Assembly (NCBI RefSeq): GCF_965227365.1
Contig: NZ_OZ245754.1
Span: 1,364,001-1,428,000, forward strand
Length of the DNA stretch: 64,000 nt
Source of the DNA: Hwanghaeella sp965227365
GTDB taxonomy: Bacteria > Pseudomonadota > Alphaproteobacteria > UBA8366 > Aestuariispiraceae
Direction: 5' to 3'
The notes under the pieces are model-generated. The model ran no database searches. It saw only the letters and a list, made by a program, of their open reading frames with translations, and had not been told where the DNA came from. This document shows positions 24,780-34,106 of this stretch, piece by piece (within the stretch, counting starts at the first letter, position 1; every line of letters starts with the position of its first letter). A program made the translations under genes and the position numbers.

Positions 24780-25967
24780 CTAAACCACGGCCTCCTCCAA
24801 GAATTTTTCGCCCGCCGCGATGCGGTCGAAGCGGAAGGCGGTGAGGTCGAGGGTTTCGAACTTTCCGACCGTGATCAATTCGGACAATGCCCGGCCCACG
24901 GCGGGGCTTTGCTGCAACCCGTGACCGCTGAAGCCGTTGGCGAAATAGAGGTTCGTGATCTCCGGATGCGGGCCGATCACCGCGTTGTGGTCGAACAGGT
25001 TCATGTCATACATGCCGGCCCAGGAATTCACGACCTTCAAGGCCTCGAATTTCGGGCATCGTTCGGCCATGACGGGCCAGATTTCCTCCTCGAACCATTC
25101 GTGGTCGACGTCGAAATCGTCATCCGCGACCTCCGGGTCGTCGGGCTCCTTCGGTGACGTTCCGCAAATGAAGTATTGTCCTTCAGGCCGCCAATACACG
25201 CCGCTCGGATCGATCAGAAGCGGGTGGTTCGGAATCTGCTCGCGGATATCGACGACGAAAACACTACGCTTGCGGGGGCGCACCGGCAGGTCCGCGCCGG
25301 CCATGGCGGCGACCTTGCCGCTGCGATAGCCGGCCGCATTCACGATCACGCCTGCGGCCAGGGTTTCGCCGCTTTTCAGGTGGGCGGCCGTCACCTTGCC
25401 GCCGTCGCGGTCCAGCCCGACGACCTCGTCATCGAAATAGGTGACGCCGAGCATCCGCGCCTTGCGCCGGAATGCCTGGAGCAGGGCGAAGGGGTCGATC
25501 CAGCCCTCATTCGCGGTGCCGTAGGAACCCAGCGAGATGCCGTCCAGGTTCAGATAGGGGAATTTCTCCGACATCGCCGCTGGGTCCAACAGCGTGACCG
25601 GCGCGCCCTCCCGCTTCTGGATCTCGTGGATACGGTGCATGGCCGTTTCCATTTCCGGCGTGCCCAGGAACAAATAGCCCTGTTTCTTGAAGCCGACATC
25701 GGGTCTGTCGCCATCGACTTCCAGGAAATCCCCGACCCCGGCCAGGAAGTCGGCGGTGAATTGGGAGATCTTGATGTTCTCCGGCGTGGTGAATTGCTGC
25801 CTGACACCCCCCAGGGATCGCGGGGCCGAGGCGAATTCGTAGGTCTGGTCCCGTTCGACGACGGCGATGCGGCCGCTGAAATCTGCACGCGCGGACAGAA
25901 AGTACGCGATGGCGCTGCCGATCACGCCGCCGCCCACGATAACCACATCGAACGTCTGATTTGTCAT
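24780..25967 (-). CDS. FAD-dependent amino-acid oxidase/dehydrogenase (DAO family)
   Basis: A 395-residue flavoprotein of the DAO/sarcosine oxidase class. FVVIVGGGVIGSAIAYF-type nucleotide binding is at the N-terminus (VDVVIVGGGVIGSAIAYFLS pattern, residues 6-24). PRSLGGVRQQFTTPENIKIS and the C-terminal NLYFANGFSGHGLQQSP with FAD contacts are also family features. It should oxidise the amine of an N-methyl amino acid or amine. The substrate is not evident; neighbours suggest amine catabolism. It has AAGGA before ATG 25967 and an 11-base leader (GCCTGCACTCT) shared with the aminotransferase gene at 27680-29086. Confidence 0.85.
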   Translation of the reverse strand: MTNQTFDVVIVGGGVIGSAIAYFLSARADFSGRIAVVERDQTYEFASAPRSLGGVRQQFTTPENIKISQFTADFLAGVGDFLEVDGDRPDVGFKKQGYLFLGTPEMETAMHRIHEIQKREGAPVTLLDPAAMSEKFPYLNLDGISLGSYGTANEGWIDPFALLQAFRRKARMLGVTYFDDEVVGLDRDGGKVTAAHLKSGETLAAGVIVNAAGYRSGKVAAMAGADLPVRPRKRSVFVVDIREQIPNHPLLIDPSGVYWRPEGQYFICGTSPKEPDDPEVADDDFDVDHEWFEEEIWPVMAERCPKFEALKVVNSWAGMYDMNLFDHNAVIGPHPEITNLYFANGFSGHGLQQSPAVGRALSELITVGKFETLDLTAFRFDRIAAGEKFLEEAVV

Positions 25968-26000
25968 GAATACAGTCCATCCTTACGAAGACAGAGTGCA

Positions 26001-26015
26001 GGCCGGAAACCGGCC
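26001..26015. repeat. GC-rich hairpin in the leader of the DAO-type gene
   Basis: GGCCGG-AAA-CCGGCC is a perfect 6-bp stem in the 5' leader of the minus-strand oxidase gene. It lacks a T run; its role is unclear. Confidence 0.35.
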
Positions 26016-26158
26016 GCAGATGCCCACTCTAGGCGCGGTTCGGGGGGCAATACCAGTCCTGTGACGGCGGATAGAAACCCTTTCCGCCTGATGTTTGCGC
26101 CGCGGTACTTGATGTGGAACCCGGATTGATTTCTAGTGTGGCCAGGGAGTGGGTTCAT

Positions 26159-26584
26159 ATGTTCGAAAAACTGCGGGACTCCATACAGGAAGCCGTTGAG
26201 CGCCATAAGCATCGCCCTTTTCTGGAGGCGGCGATGGCGGCGTGCACCTATGTGGCCATGGCCGACGGCAGTATCAGTATCGGCGAGCGCGGCCGTGTGG
26301 ACGATATCCTGGAGCATCTGGACCAGTTGCGCATCTTCGACCCCCATGAAGGGGTGGACCTGATGAATGAATTCGCCGACGGCCTGCGCGAGGACCCTAA
26401 AAAGGGCAAGAAGGCGATCATGAAGGCCGTCGCGCAGATGGCCGACGATCCGGATGCGGCTTTTCTTGTCGCCAGGATGTGTATTGCGATCAGCAATGCG
26501 GATGCGGATTTCAGCCCGGTGGAGCGGGAGGCGGTGCTGGAAATCATCGATGTCCTGAAGGCCTCGGACAAGGTGACGATCTGA
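26159..26584 (+). CDS. TerB-like protein
   Basis: A 141-residue helical protein with the TerB pattern: AAMAACTYVAMADGSISIGER (split acidic loop), VDDILEHLDQLRIF, then ARMCIAISNADADFSPVERE with a second acidic loop. TerB domains bind metal at these loops and act in stress responses; tellurite itself need not be the target. ATG 26159 has AGGGAG upstream, while the frame before it (from 26114) lacks similarity. It stands alone between divergent oxidase and convergent methyltransferase genes. Confidence 0.8.
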   Translation: MFEKLRDSIQEAVERHKHRPFLEAAMAACTYVAMADGSISIGERGRVDDILEHLDQLRIFDPHEGVDLMNEFADGLREDPKKGKKAIMKAVAQMADDPDAAFLVARMCIAISNADADFSPVEREAVLEIIDVLKASDKVTI

Positions 26585-26585
26585 C

Positions 26586-27683
26586 CTAGTTCGGTTTCGG
26601 CGCCCAGAGTTTCGGAACGCCCCGCAGGATAGGGCCGAGGTCGGCCGGCGACACGTCCTTCAAGTGACGAGACAGGATATCGGGCACGTTCAAGCCGCCC
26701 CGTCGTCGGTCGTCGAAGTTCTGTTCGAACAACAACCCGTCCGGCGGCAGCAGGTCTGCCAAACCCCGCCCATAACCGTCGACCTGCGCTTCGGTCATTT
26801 CCGCGAAGGAAAGCGTGTTCAGGCCCAGATCCGCCCGCGGCAGAAATTGGACAAGGTCGTCCCATGCGTAATGCGGGACGAACAGGAAGTCGTATTCTTC
26901 GTCCGGCGCGGTTTCGGTCCGTCCGTCGAAAAAGGCAATACGTGCATCCGGCATCATGGCGGAGAGATAAGCCGCCGAGAACGCCATGCTGGACGGCAAA
27001 TCGACGATCACATACTGCAGTCCCGGCAGGGCGCGTTTCAGGATATAGGCGAGACCGCCGAAGCCGCCGCCGATCTCCACGACGATCTGGCGGGGCGTCT
27101 GCTGCATGACCCGTTGGATCGCGCCGAATTCGGCCATCACCGCGACCCGTTCGGAAAACGCGATAGTGTCCAGATTGACCACCCCATGTGGGCCCAGCCA
27201 ACCGACTTCCCCCATTTGCCGGGGCAGGGTGATCGGCAAAATGCTGGAGAACTGCTCGGCCGCGTCAAGTGCATGGGTCATTTCCAGATCCAGGCCGCGG
27301 GCTTCGAACTGGGCGAGGGCGGCGTCCGGGTCCGTATAGTCGGTCTGGCCGCCGATGACCTCCGGCCGTGTCGACATATGCAGCAGGGAAATGCCGGAGA
27401 ACGGCCAGGACAGGAAGCGCAGGCGTTCGAGGGCGTCCTTCTCCCCGGCGACGAGACCGGCGGCGTAGTCGGTGACCTTGGTCCAGAGCGGCGAGACCGT
27501 GACGAAATCATCGCCTTCCAGTTCCTTCTGAAGGTCCATGAAGGATCGCACCGTGGCCAGGGCCGATCGGGCCCGGGCCAGTTGCGTGTCGCTGAGCGGG
27601 GTCTGGTCCCGGAAATAGCAGAACCGAGCCCGATTTGGGGCCCGGTCCCGTGTCGTCGGTGTCCGGTCGTCCGTTGGGGTCAT
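26586..27683 (-). CDS. Putative sugar O-methyltransferase-type SAM methyltransferase
   Basis: A 365-residue protein. The SAM-binding Rossmann core is in IVVEIGGGFGGLAYILKRAL, followed by YVIVDLPSSMAFSAAYLS and ARIAFFDGRTE. The overall form resembles the putative sugar O-methyltransferase family. Its ATG overlaps the stop of the aminotransferase gene (ATGA, 4 bp), so the two are translated together. Why a methyltransferase should be tied to a polyamine-type aminotransferase is not clear. The N-terminus (TDDRTPTTRDRAPNRA) is disordered-looking. Confidence 0.7.
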   Translation of the reverse strand: MTPTDDRTPTTRDRAPNRARFCYFRDQTPLSDTQLARARSALATVRSFMDLQKELEGDDFVTVSPLWTKVTDYAAGLVAGEKDALERLRFLSWPFSGISLLHMSTRPEVIGGQTDYTDPDAALAQFEARGLDLEMTHALDAAEQFSSILPITLPRQMGEVGWLGPHGVVNLDTIAFSERVAVMAEFGAIQRVMQQTPRQIVVEIGGGFGGLAYILKRALPGLQYVIVDLPSSMAFSAAYLSAMMPDARIAFFDGRTETAPDEEYDFLFVPHYAWDDLVQFLPRADLGLNTLSFAEMTEAQVDGYGRGLADLLPPDGLLFEQNFDDRRRGGLNVPDILSRHLKDVSPADLGPILRGVPKLWAPKPN

Positions 27684-29086
27684 AGCCCCAGTTTTTCGAC
27701 ATCCGCCATCGTGTCGTCGAGCGCACCCCTGAGGGCGGCGACCAGATCGTCGATCTGGCCCTTTTCGATGATCAGCGGCGGGGAGACGACCATGGTGTCG
27801 CCGCAGGCGCGCGAAATGGCGTTCCGTTCCATGATATGATCGCGGCACATCGTGCCGACCTTGCCGAGATCAGCGAACCGCTCACGCGTTTCCTTGTTCT
27901 TGCAAATTTCGACGGCGCCGAGCAGTCCCAGCGTCCGGGTTTCGCCGACCAGCGGATGGTCGCGCAGGGTGGCCAGGGCTTCGGCAAGATAGGGGCCGGT
28001 TTCGTTGTGCACCTTTTCCACCAGATGCTCGCGCTCCATGATTTCGATGTTGCGCAAGGCCACGGCGCAGGCCGCCGGGTGCCCGGAATAGGTATAACCG
28101 TGATAGAACTCGCCGCCCTTCTCGAACAGCGTTTCTGAGACCTTGTCCGAAACCGCCACCGCGGAAATCGGCAGATAGCCGGAGGACATGCCCTTCGCCA
28201 TCGGAATGAGGTCCGGCTTGATGCCCAGCGTCTGATGCCCGAACCAGGAACCGGTCCGGCCGAACCCGCAGATCACTTCGTCGGCGATCAGAAGCAGATC
28301 GTATTTCTGGCAGATCTTCTGAACTTCCGGCCAATAGGTGCTGGGCGGAATCACCACACCGCCGGCGCCCTGGACGGGTTCGCCGATGAAGGCGGCGACG
28401 TTTTCCGGCCCCAGTTCCAGGATCCGCTGCTCGATCGCATGGGCGGCGCGCTTGCCGAAATCCTCCGGCGTCTCGCCCTGTTCCGCTTCCTGGAACCAAT
28501 GCGGCTGCATGACATGGGTGATGCCGGGGATCGGCAGGTCCGCCTGCTTGTGCATCGGCTTCATGCCGCCCAGGCTGGCGCCCGCCACCGTCGAGCCGTG
28601 ATAGGCGTTCCAGCGGCTGATGATGGTCTTCTTGTTCGGCTGGCCCTTCAGGTTCCAGTAGTGGCGGACCATGCGCAGGACCGTGTCATTCGCCTCGGAA
28701 CCGGAATTCGAATAGAAGATGTGGTGGAAATTGTCGCCCAGCAGCGACGCGACCTTTGCCGACAATTCGATGGCCGGCGGCGTCGCGGTCTTGAAGAAGG
28801 TGTTGTAGTAGGGCAGTTCCAGCATCTGGCGATAGGCGGTTTCCGCCAGTTCCTGACGGCCGTAGCCGACATTCACGCACCACAGGCCGGCCATGCCGTC
28901 CAGCAGCTTGTGCCCGTCCCCGTCATAGAGGTAGCAGCCTTCGGCCCGTGTGATGACGCGGGCACCGCCTTCCTTGTGCAGCGCCTTGGTGTCGGTGAAC
29001 GGATGCCAGTGATGCGCCATGTCCAGGCGCTTCAGTTCTTCGATGTCGTAATTGCGGACGGATTGGGTTTCGAGCGTTTCGGTCAT
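27680..29086 (-). CDS. Class III aminotransferase (putrescine/omega-amino acid type)
   Basis: A 468-residue PLP enzyme of the omega-aminotransferase class, close to SpuC-like putrescine-pyruvate enzymes. The start (LDMAHHWHPFTDTKALH), FYSNSGSEANDTVLRMVRHY, the DEV site LLIADEVICGFGRTGSWFG and the PLP lysine in MAKGMSSGYLPISAV are all present. It transfers an amino group from a diamine or omega-amino acid to pyruvate or another acceptor. It sits opposite glutamine-synthetase-like ligases. ATG 29086 is preceded by AAAGGA. A TATAAT-containing inverted repeat lies upstream. Confidence 0.88.
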   Translation of the reverse strand: MTETLETQSVRNYDIEELKRLDMAHHWHPFTDTKALHKEGGARVITRAEGCYLYDGDGHKLLDGMAGLWCVNVGYGRQELAETAYRQMLELPYYNTFFKTATPPAIELSAKVASLLGDNFHHIFYSNSGSEANDTVLRMVRHYWNLKGQPNKKTIISRWNAYHGSTVAGASLGGMKPMHKQADLPIPGITHVMQPHWFQEAEQGETPEDFGKRAAHAIEQRILELGPENVAAFIGEPVQGAGGVVIPPSTYWPEVQKICQKYDLLLIADEVICGFGRTGSWFGHQTLGIKPDLIPMAKGMSSGYLPISAVAVSDKVSETLFEKGGEFYHGYTYSGHPAACAVALRNIEIMEREHLVEKVHNETGPYLAEALATLRDHPLVGETRTLGLLGAVEICKNKETRERFADLGKVGTMCRDHIMERNAISRACGDTMVVSPPLIIEKGQIDDLVAALRGALDDTMADVEKLGL

Positions 29087-29134
29087 GACGCAGGTCCTTT
29101 TCGTTTGAAGAGAGTGCAGGCGAAAGGAACCCGC

Positions 29135-29159
29135 CGGATCAGGGATTATACCCGATCCG
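29135..29159 (-). promoter_or_regulatory. Inverted repeat with embedded TATAAT before the aminotransferase
   Basis: CGGATC and GATCCG, with inner GGG/CCC, form a near-perfect repeat about a centre that reads TATAAT on the minus strand. It lies about 50 bp before the aminotransferase start. A -10 box inside an operator would let a repressor block the promoter. No good -35 at normal spacing is seen. Confidence 0.4.
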
Positions 29160-29249
29160 CGCGCACAGGATCATCAACTCCGTCTTTGGGGTCTGTCCGA
29201 ACATCGCTTCAGTATAGCAGGACGATTTCAAATTGGCAGCCCTGCGCGG

Positions 29250-30611
29250 TTACACGTTCAACAACAGGTTCTCTCGCTCCCAGCTTGAGATGACGCGCTG
29301 ATAGAGGTCGGATTCATAGGTCTTTACCTCCGCCAGCAGCTTCACGAACTGTTCGCCCAAGACCAGTTTGAGGGGCTTCGCGTAGTTCAGCTTGGACAGG
29401 GAATCCTCAAGGTGCCGCGGCAGGTTGAAGGCAAGGCGATAGGCGTCCCCTTCGATCGGTCTGGTCGGTTCCAGCTTGTCCTTCAGGCCCAGCAACCCGC
29501 AGGCCAGCGTGCCGGCGATCGCTAGATACGGGTTCGCGTCCGCCCCGGCCACGCGGTTCTCCACACGGTAGGCGGCCGGTTTCGAATCGGGAACCCGCAA
29601 GCCGACCGTGCGGTTGTCGATCCCCCAATGCGTGTTGATCGGCGCATCGGAATAGGGCGTGATCCGGCGGTAGGAGTTCACGTTCGGCGCGAAGAGCGGC
29701 ATGGCTGCGTTCACATAGCGCTGCAATCCCCCGATATAGTGATGCAGCTTCTTCGAATGCTTGCCCTTTTCGGTCGCGAAGATGTTCTTGCCCGTGCGCG
29801 CGTCCAATACCGATTGGTGGATATGCATGGATGAACCGGGCTGGAACTGATGCGGGCGCGCCATAAAGGTCGCGTACATGTCGTGTTTCAGCGCGGCCTG
29901 GCGCACGGTGCGCTTGAACAGGAAGACCTGATCGGCGAGGTCCATCGGATCGCCGTGGTTGAAGTTGATCTCCATCTGCGCGGCGCCGGCCTCATGGGCC
30001 ATGGTTTCGACGTCGATACCGCTGCCTTCGCAATAGTCGTAGATGTCCTCGATGACGGGATCGAATTCGTTCGCCGCCTCGATGCCGTAGGCTTGGCGCC
30101 CCGTTTCCTGGCGTCCCGACAGGCCGGCGGCCGGTTCAAGCGGATAGTCCGGGTCCAGGTTCTTCTTGATCAGGTAGAATTCCAGTTCCGGCGCGACAAC
30201 CGGTTTCAGATTGCGCTTTTCGTACTGCGCCAGAACGTTGCGCAGTACGGCTCGGGGCGCGAAGGGCACCGGTTTGCCGTCCAGGAAATTGACGTCGCAG
30301 ATGATCTGGGCGACCGGGTCCGGATACCAGGGCACCATGCGAATACTGCTCGGATCCGGCTGCATGAAGATGTCGCGGTTGGATTCCCAAATGACGTCCG
30401 ATACGCCGGCGACGAAATCACCGGTCACCGTCTGTAGAAAGATCGCTTCCGGGACGCGCAGTCCGCGGTCCGACAAGCCGGCGATGAAGCGCTGGGTCGG
30501 TACGATCTTGCCCCGGGCGATGCCGGATATGTCGGCGACGAGGCATTCCACCTCGTCGATGCGGTTTTCCCTCAACCAATCGGACATTTCGCTTATGGAG
30601 GGTTGGGTCAC
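29250..30611 (-). CDS. Glutamine synthetase-family ligase (gamma-glutamylpolyamine type)
   Basis: A 453-residue member of the GS family, about the length of gamma-glutamylputrescine synthetases. The beta-grasp N-terminus includes VECLVADISGIARGKIVPTQ. Catalytic features include MEINFNHGDPMDLADQVFLF, SSMHIHQSVLD (GSGxHxH-type) and ENRVAGADANPYLAIAGTLA. It joins glutamate to a polyamine in ATP-dependent catabolism, or makes an analogous amide. It starts at GTG 30611, with ATG 30587 as an alternative, and is divergent from a second GS-like gene 138 bp away. Confidence 0.85.
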   Translation of the reverse strand: MTQPSISEMSDWLRENRIDEVECLVADISGIARGKIVPTQRFIAGLSDRGLRVPEAIFLQTVTGDFVAGVSDVIWESNRDIFMQPDPSSIRMVPWYPDPVAQIICDVNFLDGKPVPFAPRAVLRNVLAQYEKRNLKPVVAPELEFYLIKKNLDPDYPLEPAAGLSGRQETGRQAYGIEAANEFDPVIEDIYDYCEGSGIDVETMAHEAGAAQMEINFNHGDPMDLADQVFLFKRTVRQAALKHDMYATFMARPHQFQPGSSMHIHQSVLDARTGKNIFATEKGKHSKKLHHYIGGLQRYVNAAMPLFAPNVNSYRRITPYSDAPINTHWGIDNRTVGLRVPDSKPAAYRVENRVAGADANPYLAIAGTLACGLLGLKDKLEPTRPIEGDAYRLAFNLPRHLEDSLSKLNYAKPLKLVLGEQFVKLLAEVKTYESDLYQRVISSWERENLLLNV

Positions 30612-30749
30612 GTGGAAATCCAGTCGTGTTGTTGTCGATGGCGGCGAGAATATCCTTCGGGGCTTGACGCGGCAAATCCCACGGGCACCATTTCGCCAAA
30701 CAGAGTGTCGGCCGGTTTTGGGGCTGGGCGCTGCAAGAGTGGATTGGTC

Positions 30750-32138
30750 ATGACCCAGCTTCTAACAGAAGAATCCGTAAGTACTTTCCTCGCCGAACAT
30801 CCCGATGTCGAGACCGTCGACGTGCTGCTGCCCGATACGAACGGCATATTCCGCGGCAAACGCCTGCAGATGTCGGCACTGGGCAAACTGACCACCGAGG
30901 GCATGCGGATGCCGGGGTCAACCTATCTGCTGGATGTGGAAGGCCAGAATTGCCTAACCATTCCTTATGGTTCGCGGGACGGTGATCCGGACTTCGCGGT
31001 CTTCGGCGTCGATGGGACCCTGTCCCTTATTCCCTGGGCGGAACGTCCCTCGGCACAGATCATGGGAACCATGCTGGACGACGACGGCGCGCCGTTCTTC
31101 GGCGATCCCCGGCAGGTGCTGCTGCATGCCTTGCAGCCGCTGACCGATATGGGGCTGACGCCGGTCATCGCGATCGAATTGGAGTTCTATCTGCTGGACC
31201 CGAAAATGGGCCGTGACGGTATGCCGCGCCCGGCCCTGGCGCCCGATCTGCGGCAAAGGCCGAAGACGGTGCAGGTCTACAGCATGGACGATCTGGGCGA
31301 TTTCGACACGGTGCTCACCGAGATCGAGCGCAGTTGCGAGATCCAGGGCGTGATGGCTGATGTCACCACGTCGGAATTCGCCCCCGGCCAGTTCGAAATC
31401 AACCTGAACCATGTCGCGGATGCGGCCGCGGCCTGCGATCAGGCCGTTCTGTTCAAGCGGGTTGTCAAATGCGTTGCCCGCAAGCACCGGATGATCGCCA
31501 GTTTCATGGCCAAGCCCTTTCCGGATCAGGCCGGTAACGGCATGCACGTCCATGTCAGCCTGATCGACAAGGATGGCCGGAACGTGTTCTCCAGCGACAG
31601 TGTCGATCCCGAAACCGGATTGGAAATGGATGTGAAACTGAAGCACGCCATAGCAGGCCTGCGGCAGACCATGGCGGACGCGATGGCGATCTATGCGCCG
31701 AACGCCAATTCCTATCGCCGGTTCCGAACGGACAGTTATGCGCCGGTCAACCGCGCCTGGGGCGTCAACAACCGGTCCGTCGCCCTGCGCATTCCGCATA
31801 GCGACGCGGCGGCGGTTCGCGTCGAGCATCGGGCGGCCGGGGCGGATGCCAATCCCTATCTGGTAACGGCGGCCATCCTGGCCGGCATCCATCATGGGAT
31901 TTCGGAAAAGTTGGATCCCGGGCCGATGGAAAAGGGTAATGCCTATGACCGGCCGCTAGGCGGATTGCCGACACGATGGGAACCGGCGCTGGCGACCTTC
32001 CAGCATAGCGATGTGATGCGCCGCTATCTCGGCGAAACCTATCACGAGACCTATCTGGGCATCCGGCGATGGGAGGCGGACCAGTATCACGACGTCATTC
32101 CGCCGCGGGACTATGAGCTTTACATGCGCAGCGTCTAG
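30750..32138 (+). CDS. Second glutamine synthetase-family ligase
   Basis: A 462-residue GS-family enzyme starting MTQLLTEESVSTFLAEHPDV with the DTNGIFRGKRLQM strand shared by the gamma-glutamylpolyamine group. Catalytic motifs GNGMHVHVSLIDKDGRN and VRVEHRAAGADANPYLVTAA are intact. It differs clearly from the neighbouring copy, so substrates probably differ (for example spermidine or a monoamine against putrescine). ATG 30750 is chosen as the first Met of the conserved start. It is transcribed away from its partner, so both may answer to one shared promoter region. Confidence 0.85.
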   Translation: MTQLLTEESVSTFLAEHPDVETVDVLLPDTNGIFRGKRLQMSALGKLTTEGMRMPGSTYLLDVEGQNCLTIPYGSRDGDPDFAVFGVDGTLSLIPWAERPSAQIMGTMLDDDGAPFFGDPRQVLLHALQPLTDMGLTPVIAIELEFYLLDPKMGRDGMPRPALAPDLRQRPKTVQVYSMDDLGDFDTVLTEIERSCEIQGVMADVTTSEFAPGQFEINLNHVADAAAACDQAVLFKRVVKCVARKHRMIASFMAKPFPDQAGNGMHVHVSLIDKDGRNVFSSDSVDPETGLEMDVKLKHAIAGLRQTMADAMAIYAPNANSYRRFRTDSYAPVNRAWGVNNRSVALRIPHSDAAAVRVEHRAAGADANPYLVTAAILAGIHHGISEKLDPGPMEKGNAYDRPLGGLPTRWEPALATFQHSDVMRRYLGETYHETYLGIRRWEADQYHDVIPPRDYELYMRSV

Positions 32139-32244
32139 CCAGTCCGGCCACAATGGCGGCCGTTGATTGATAACGCGCCCAAGCGATACCATCTGAGTTG
32201 GAGGCGAGGGGTGACCGGAAAACCAAGATCGGCGGGTGCGAACC

Positions 32245-32712
32245 ATGCTTAAATCGATCAGACCGCTCATCCTCATGGCGTTATTGGGGGGCGCCGCGGC
32301 ACCGTTGCCGGCGCTTGCACAGGGTGTTTCCCAGTTCCCGCTTGAGGGTTTGTGGATCGGCCGTTTCTTCGGCACCGACCAGGATACCAGCATGGCGGCG
32401 CCGTCCTCCTTCTGCGGCGCGCATGCCTCCCATTTCCAGGAAATCTACTTCCAGTTCGGGCGGGTGAACGCCGTGCTGACCGACCGGTTCGGCTTCCAAT
32501 TGGAACTGGCAGGCGCCTTTATCGGCCGCAATTTCATCGGCGAGGTCCGTTTGACCGACGGCAAGGGGCTTGAGCTGCTCGGCCCGGCCAAGGGCATTCT
32601 CGGCGGCACCGGCGAGGCGCGTATATCCTTCCAGGCCAAAGATTTGGGTGGAAACTCGGACCGTGTCTGCAACGCCGTATTTCGGATGAAGAAAGGCACC
32701 GGCGGCGATTGA
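32245..32712 (+). CDS. Secreted protein of unknown function
   Basis: A 155-residue protein with a signal peptide (MLKSIRPLILMALLGGAAAP, cleavage likely after LPALA). The mature part is beta-rich: EGLWIGRFFGTDQDTS, FQEIYFQFGRVNAVLTDRFG, then LGGTGEARISFQAKD. The sequence resembles small periplasmic proteins but no family is recognised. ATG 32245 is preferred to GTG 32236 because the signal peptide begins there. It is 106 bp after the GS-like gene. Confidence 0.6.
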   Translation: MLKSIRPLILMALLGGAAAPLPALAQGVSQFPLEGLWIGRFFGTDQDTSMAAPSSFCGAHASHFQEIYFQFGRVNAVLTDRFGFQLELAGAFIGRNFIGEVRLTDGKGLELLGPAKGILGGTGEARISFQAKDLGGNSDRVCNAVFRMKKGTGGD

Positions 32713-32817
32713 CGCGGTTGAGGCGGGAACCCTAAAATCCTGTTTATGGTGTATGTCGATCTTTTCACCGGGGTTTGCCGGTTCCTCATTCGAGTACTTG
32801 TATTCCGCCAACCTTTG

Positions 32818-33507
32818 ATGCGTGCAGGGGCCGTTATGCTTGTCGCGGCCTTGCTGTCGGCGTGCCAGACGACGGGCGGGCCGCCGCGGGACGAATGGGT
32901 CAAATTGCCGAAGGATCTGCTTCGGATGGAGGTCGACAGCGACTTCTATGGCGGCCGCATCGAAGCGCTGGGCAGTGAGGCGGAAGCCGCCTGGTTGACC
33001 GGCGGCAGGTCGCAACGTTATCTCGAACGCCTGACCTTCAGTGGGCCCCGCTATGTCCTCAGCCTGCATCTCAGAATGCTGCCCAAAGGCTGGCATTGGA
33101 CGGTCCCGGAATCCGTCGTCGGATTGCAGGATGACCTGCGCGACCTGTACGGCTGGACATTGGGCGAGGGCATAGAACTCGGCGCGATTTCCGTCGTGCG
33201 CACCGGGTTTCCCCGGTCCTTCTATGCGCGTTTTTCTTCCAAGGGACGGCAATGCGCGGGGATGATGATCGCCAGCGGCGTCGGCGGATTGTCCAACAGT
33301 TTCCGCAACACGGTGATCGCTTATATCTGCGCCTCGGCCGGCAGTGCATCGTCACTCAGCGAGGAAACGATCGTCGCTATGATGCAGGCATTGCGGATCA
33401 AGGACGCCTATTACAACGGCGGCGGTTTCAGCGACGAGCAAATCCGATATTTCAAAGGAAAACAGGAAGGCGTCGTACTACGCCGTCACAGCCAGGCCAG
33501 TTCGTAA
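32818..33507 (+). CDS. Putative lipoprotein of unknown function
   Basis: A 229-residue protein with a short lipoprotein signal (MRAGAVMLVAALLSAC, lipobox LLSAC, lipidated Cys16) followed by a mature domain: GRIEALGSEAEAAWLTGGRS, YVLSLHLRMLPKGWHWTVPE, GMMIASGVGGLSNSFRNTVI, then a tail. No known family is recognised. The longer frame from 32746 would put 24 residues ahead of the signal and is less likely. It probably follows the secreted protein gene in one transcript. Confidence 0.6.
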   Translation: MRAGAVMLVAALLSACQTTGGPPRDEWVKLPKDLLRMEVDSDFYGGRIEALGSEAEAAWLTGGRSQRYLERLTFSGPRYVLSLHLRMLPKGWHWTVPESVVGLQDDLRDLYGWTLGEGIELGAISVVRTGFPRSFYARFSSKGRQCAGMMIASGVGGLSNSFRNTVIAYICASAGSASSLSEETIVAMMQALRIKDAYYNGGGFSDEQIRYFKGKQEGVVLRRHSQASS

Positions 33508-33818
33508 GGGTAGGTCGACAACGGCACCGCGCCCTTGTCGGTGATCAGGACCTGCTCTTCCAACTTAACACCCTCTCGGCCGCCCTCGACCCCGATGAAG
33601 CTTTCCACGCAAAGGGTCATCCCTTCCTGCAGGGTGCCGTCTATGCCGCGCGTTTCCCAGTCGACAGCATGTTTGATCGACGGATATTCGTCCGCCAAAC
33701 CGACGCCGTGGATCAGGCTGGGATAGAGATAGGACAGGTGGTTGACCGCGCCGCACCGTATCGAGGTCGACCGGCGGCCGGGAGAATTCCATGGCCCCGT
33801 GTTGGCGTCCCATTCCAT
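33486..33818 (-). pseudogene. C-terminal remnant of an M24 (creatinase/aminopeptidase P-fold) peptidase
   Basis: The frame reads HGVGLADEYPSIKHAVDW, TLQEGMTLCVESFIGVEGG and VKLEEQVLITDKGAVPL. These include the metal-site His and two Glu residues of the pita-bread fold. About 300 N-terminal residues expected for the family are missing, and the sequence upstream (33819-34000) has no matching frame. It is therefore a 5'-truncated remnant. The ending resembles DddP- and Xaa-Pro-peptidase-like members. Confidence 0.75.
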
Positions 33819-34106
33819 GTGCCGGCTTTTCGGCGCCCGTGATGACAGGGCCTTCCGATGTTTGCATGGTTTTCCCCCGGACGTGCATTTGTTTTCGTCT
33901 CGGGCAAAGCTTGACGCAGTTTTGGGAAATGCCAGTTGGCGAAGGCGACCCGGAATGTCGCACTTCTGCCATATAGTGAGGGATCTTCGATAAAAATTAG
34001 AGAATACTGAACTTTTAGATAGCCATGGGATCGTTTTTTACTAAACTAACCGCTTACCACAGTCAGCCCGGCGTCAAGATCGGGAGGATCAAATAAGGGG
34101 GACACT

